10,628 nucleotides of DNA from Monoraphidium neglectum (lineage: Eukaryota; Chlorophyta; Chlorophyceae; Sphaeropleales; Selenastraceae), in contig NW_014012740.1 of assembly GCF_000611645.1 (NCBI RefSeq), positions 9,016 through 19,643 on the forward strand. The letters run 5' to 3'. A model generated the notes under the pieces. It was not told the origin of the DNA. It did not search any database and saw only the letters and a program-made list of their open reading frames with translations. Shown piece after piece: positions 8,161-10,628 of this stretch. Position 1 is the first letter of the stretch, and each line of letters opens with the position of its first letter. The position numbers were made by a program, and so were the translations under genes.

Positions 8161-9482
8161 GACAATGTGCTGTGGGTGCTGAACAAGACTGCATCACAGG
8201 CGTGCAGCCACGAGACAGCAGCTACGACGCACAGCAGCATGCGCACCACCCTGAAGCTCTCGACCGCCATTGCATGGCAGCGTTCCAGGGCGTCATTCGT
8301 GACGTCTCCCGCATGTGGCTTGGGCTCGGCAGTGCAAGCAGCCATGTACGCAGAATTGTAGACGAGGAATCGGGAGGCCCGTGATCTCAGCGTCCTAAGC
8401 GCGTAAAGCATGCAGCATAAAAGCCTTATGTGCGATTGTATTGTTGTTTCGACCAATTGTAAGCATATATATAACACCTTGTTGCTCAGAGCGAGCCTTG
8501 CTCACGACTTGATCAAAGCGCCCACCCTGCACCCTCCTGACCGCTGGCGCCAAGCCAGTAGCTCCACCAGGTTGAGCCAGACGCGTTGATGCACTCATGT
8601 TTTAAGAAACGGCAGTTGTTGGCCGCTTTGCGTCCCTCAGCATTTGATGTCGGGTACGAGGAAAGAGCATCGGCATCCAGAGGGCCGATCGTTCGCTACC
8701 ACCCCTGTCATCACTAACAGGAGCCTGCAATGTTCCTGAGACCTGCTAAACGTGTGTCACAGTAGATGGGTTGCACCATAAGACAGCAAATGCCAGTCGT
8801 CCAGTTGAGCCAGCAGCCGCTGTGCCCAGGCGCTACGTCCGCACCACGTTGGGGGCCCTGTGCTCACAGCTTGCGGTGATGCATGTTACGGCAGTGTGCG
8901 GTCTTGGTGGCTCTGATAAATCACAGAGCTGGGACTTGTCATCACCATCATGGCCGGCAAGGCAAGTACCTGGAGTACAGCTGATCCTTGCATGAACAAT
9001 TCCAAATCCCTCCCAATCGGTCTCAGGGGTGTACGTACAAAGCTCTTGCTCAGATAAAAACGCACAAGATAATCAGGCGTATGTGACACAGCCATCAGTG
9101 CGCTGTGGCTGGCAAACCTATGCTTAGAGCCAGCAGACGCCAGCGATTGACGAGGGGTGCCGAGAAAACTTCTGTGCTATGCCGTGTGTCCACCCCTGGC
9201 CATGTCCCTGCCCGCGTCTACACGTCTCCCCCACTGTGTCAGCCAAGTACGGTATGCCATCTGACCACATTATTCTGCATAGTCAACTCACACATAAACA
9301 TTCATCAGAACAGAACAAGCTCAAACTCTTGCTTGATCTCAGATCGCCACACTGCGCCTGTTTTAGTCTTGTGCTCACTTCAGCAGCATCGTTCTCACAT
9401 CGGTAAGTTTCTCAGCTAGATTACAGGACGACGGGCGCTAGGCCAGTCTATTTCAGCTGACGAGCAGCAGCGGGCGCCTAGT
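8161..9482. other. Intergenic region between divergent PP2C and LSM4 genes
   Basis: About 1.3 kb upstream of both flanking genes, so it should contain both promoters. Open frames here are short and translate to nothing I recognise. GC content drops around 8400-8480 and 9250-9400. A TATATATATA-type run lies near 8470. A consensus-like donor, CG then GTAAGT, lies at 9402 and a TTTCAG acceptor ends at 9455, which could mark a small 5' UTR intron of LSM4; this is not proven. Confidence 0.65.
8465..8474 (-). promoter_or_regulatory. TATA-like run, possible PP2C promoter element
   Basis: ATATATATAA on the plus strand reads TTATATATAT on the minus strand, about 300 bp upstream of the PP2C start, in the most AT-rich part of the flank. 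The motif is nearly symmetric, so its direction is ambiguous. No transcription start can be read from sequence alone. Confidence 0.25.
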
Positions 9483-10628
9483 ATGCTGCCTTTGTCGCTG
9501 CTCAAAACAGCACAAGCGCACCCTGTGGTAAGTTTATGGACCAGCAGCATGTGCACGTCTTTGTCGCTGCTGTTGATGCATCCCGACCCGATGCGCTGTG
9601 CCGCTGCCACCACCTGCCTGCCGAACGATTTTGCATGCACCCAACCCACTGCAGTTGGTGGAGCTCAAGAATGGGGAGACATACAATGGGCATGTCGTCA
9701 ACTGCGACTCGTGGATGAACATCCACCTGCGGGAAGTTATCTGCACTTCAAAGGTGCCAGACAGCGTTGCAACTGTAGCATGCACGCCCTGCGGCCCCTG
9801 CCTTTGCGCTGGCGTCAGCTCACTGCACACCTGGTGTGCCGTCCGGGTTGGCGACAGCAGTTGGAGCTGATTACGCACGCCGATTTGCAGATGCTCACGG
9901 ACCGTTGCCAGGATGCACCCGCCACACACGCCGCAAGTCCACCCTGGCCTTACCCCGCGCCCTCAGGATGGTGACCGTTTCTTTCGGATGCCGGAGGTGT
10001 ACATCCGCGGCAACACAATCAAGTACGTGCGAGTGCCAGATGAGGTGCGCCACATCAGTCGCAGCGCACCCGCGTCACACGCCGCGGCGCAGCACGCACA
10101 CGAGCGTGCGGGCCTCGCGGACCCGTCCCGACAATGCACCTGCACTGCGCCCGTGAGGCGCGCAGTGCGATGGTCGCCGCGCGACCGCCAGCAGGAGTCG
10201 CAGGCTGCCTGCAGAGAATCAGCCACGTCGCGCCTGGGCAGTGTCACGCGTTCAAAATCTTACCAGTGATCAAAGTGCCAGTGACAAACATTGAAGCCGC
10301 CCTGCTCTCTGCATTCCTGCACTGTTCTGTGATAGGTGGTGGACAAGGTGAAGGAGGAGCAGGTCAGCCGGAAAGGTGAGCAGGCTGGGGGCTGGGCAGG
10401 GTCAGCGTGCCAGGCGTGTGCAGCACGGTGCACCGCGCTATGCGGCCGCTGTGCCTGCCGCATGTCCATGCCCTCGTGGCTGCGAGTCGGGGGGGGTGGT
10501 GCCTGGGCTGCCACGTGACGCGTGGATTGGGCGGCGTCCTGACGCGCCCGGCTTCCTGTGTTCGATTTGGCGTGCGCAGCGGGGCAGCCCGGCGGCGGCG
10601 GGCGCGGGCGCGGCGGCTGGGGCGGGGG
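9483..10628 (+). CDS. LSM4: U6 snRNA-associated Sm-like protein LSm4, 3' end outside window
   Basis: A subunit of the LSm2-8 ring, which binds the 3' end of U6 snRNA for splicing, and of the LSm1-7 ring, which promotes mRNA decapping. Exons: 9483-9527, 9655-9753, 9967-10044, 10336-10375 and 10580 to the window edge. The product starts [15 protein letters not shown], the near-invariant LSm4 start, which fixes the ATG. The Sm1 motif follows as [20 protein letters not shown] (16-35) with [13 protein letters not shown]. The Sm2 motif is [20 protein letters not shown], with IRGN the RNA-contact turn. [13 protein letters not shown] and a Gly/Arg tail ([15 protein letters not shown], 89-103) begin the low-complexity C terminus that in other species drives P-body assembly. 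All four introns are GT-AG; the first donor is the consensus GTAAGT. The tail and stop lie beyond the right edge. It is transcribed away from the PP2C gene. Confidence 0.97.

Noticed and set aside
8456..8460. TGTAA on the plus strand, a green algal poly(A) signal
   Set aside because: No plus-strand coding region could be supported upstream of it, and a 5-nt motif is expected by chance.
8076..8477. A 133-codon minus-strand open frame upstream of PP2C, with hydrophobic stretches
   Set aside because: Its frame does not join to exon 2, it has no recognised motif, and it overlaps the likely promoter and exon 1.
8951..8968. ATGGCCGGCAAG followed by GCAAGT, resembling the start of a histone H2A.Z gene with a GC donor
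   Set aside because: No frame in the next 500 bp shows any histone-fold sequence, and LSM4 begins at 9483.
9490..9571. CTTTGTCGCTGCT repeated in LSM4 exon 1 and intron 1
   Set aside because: It is a single 13-nt repeat with no further matching flank, too little to call a duplication.

Overview
This is nuclear DNA from an intron-rich, GC-rich eukaryote, most likely a chlorophyte green alga. The conserved exons resemble plant and algal proteins most closely. Introns are short (about 110-560 bp) and very frequent, most 5' splice sites begin GTG, and the introns carry long CA/GT microsatellites as is common in green algal genomes. I cannot name a species. The window holds three conserved housekeeping or signalling genes. 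I rebuilt their exons by hand by following conserved protein motifs across splice sites. I see no prokaryotic feature, transposon, CRISPR array, rRNA or tRNA.

Layout. (1) Positions 1-3001, minus strand: a ubiquitin-specific protease of the USP12/USP46 (plant UBP3/UBP4) family. It starts at 3001, has seven exons here and runs off the left edge before its catalytic His exon. (2) 3002-3719: about 720 bp with no recognised gene, holding the protease 5' flank and the phosphatase 3' flank. (3) 3720-8160, minus strand: a complete PP2C (PPM) Ser/Thr phosphatase with 15 exons and a 340-residue product that keeps all catalytic metal-site motifs. (4) 8161-9482: about 1.3 kb with no recognised gene, lying between divergent genes. 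(5) 9483-10628, plus strand: LSM4, a subunit of the LSm ring that binds U6 snRNA and decaying mRNA, cut by the right edge inside its Gly/Arg-rich tail.

The genes have no obvious shared pathway. The interest lies in the gene structures. A 13-nt microexon in the PP2C gene encodes the core of the GDSR metal-binding motif. Three introns need a GC donor instead of GT. Two of these, in the protease gene, share a 12-nt CAGGCGCGCCCC boundary. Two 42-nt microsatellites in PP2C introns 2 and 9 are perfectly complementary in the pre-mRNA and flank an in-frame 501-nt block of exons. Two long stretches of strict purine/pyrimidine alternation (65 and 104 bp) are Z-DNA candidates. I found no sign of an undescribed multi-gene system.
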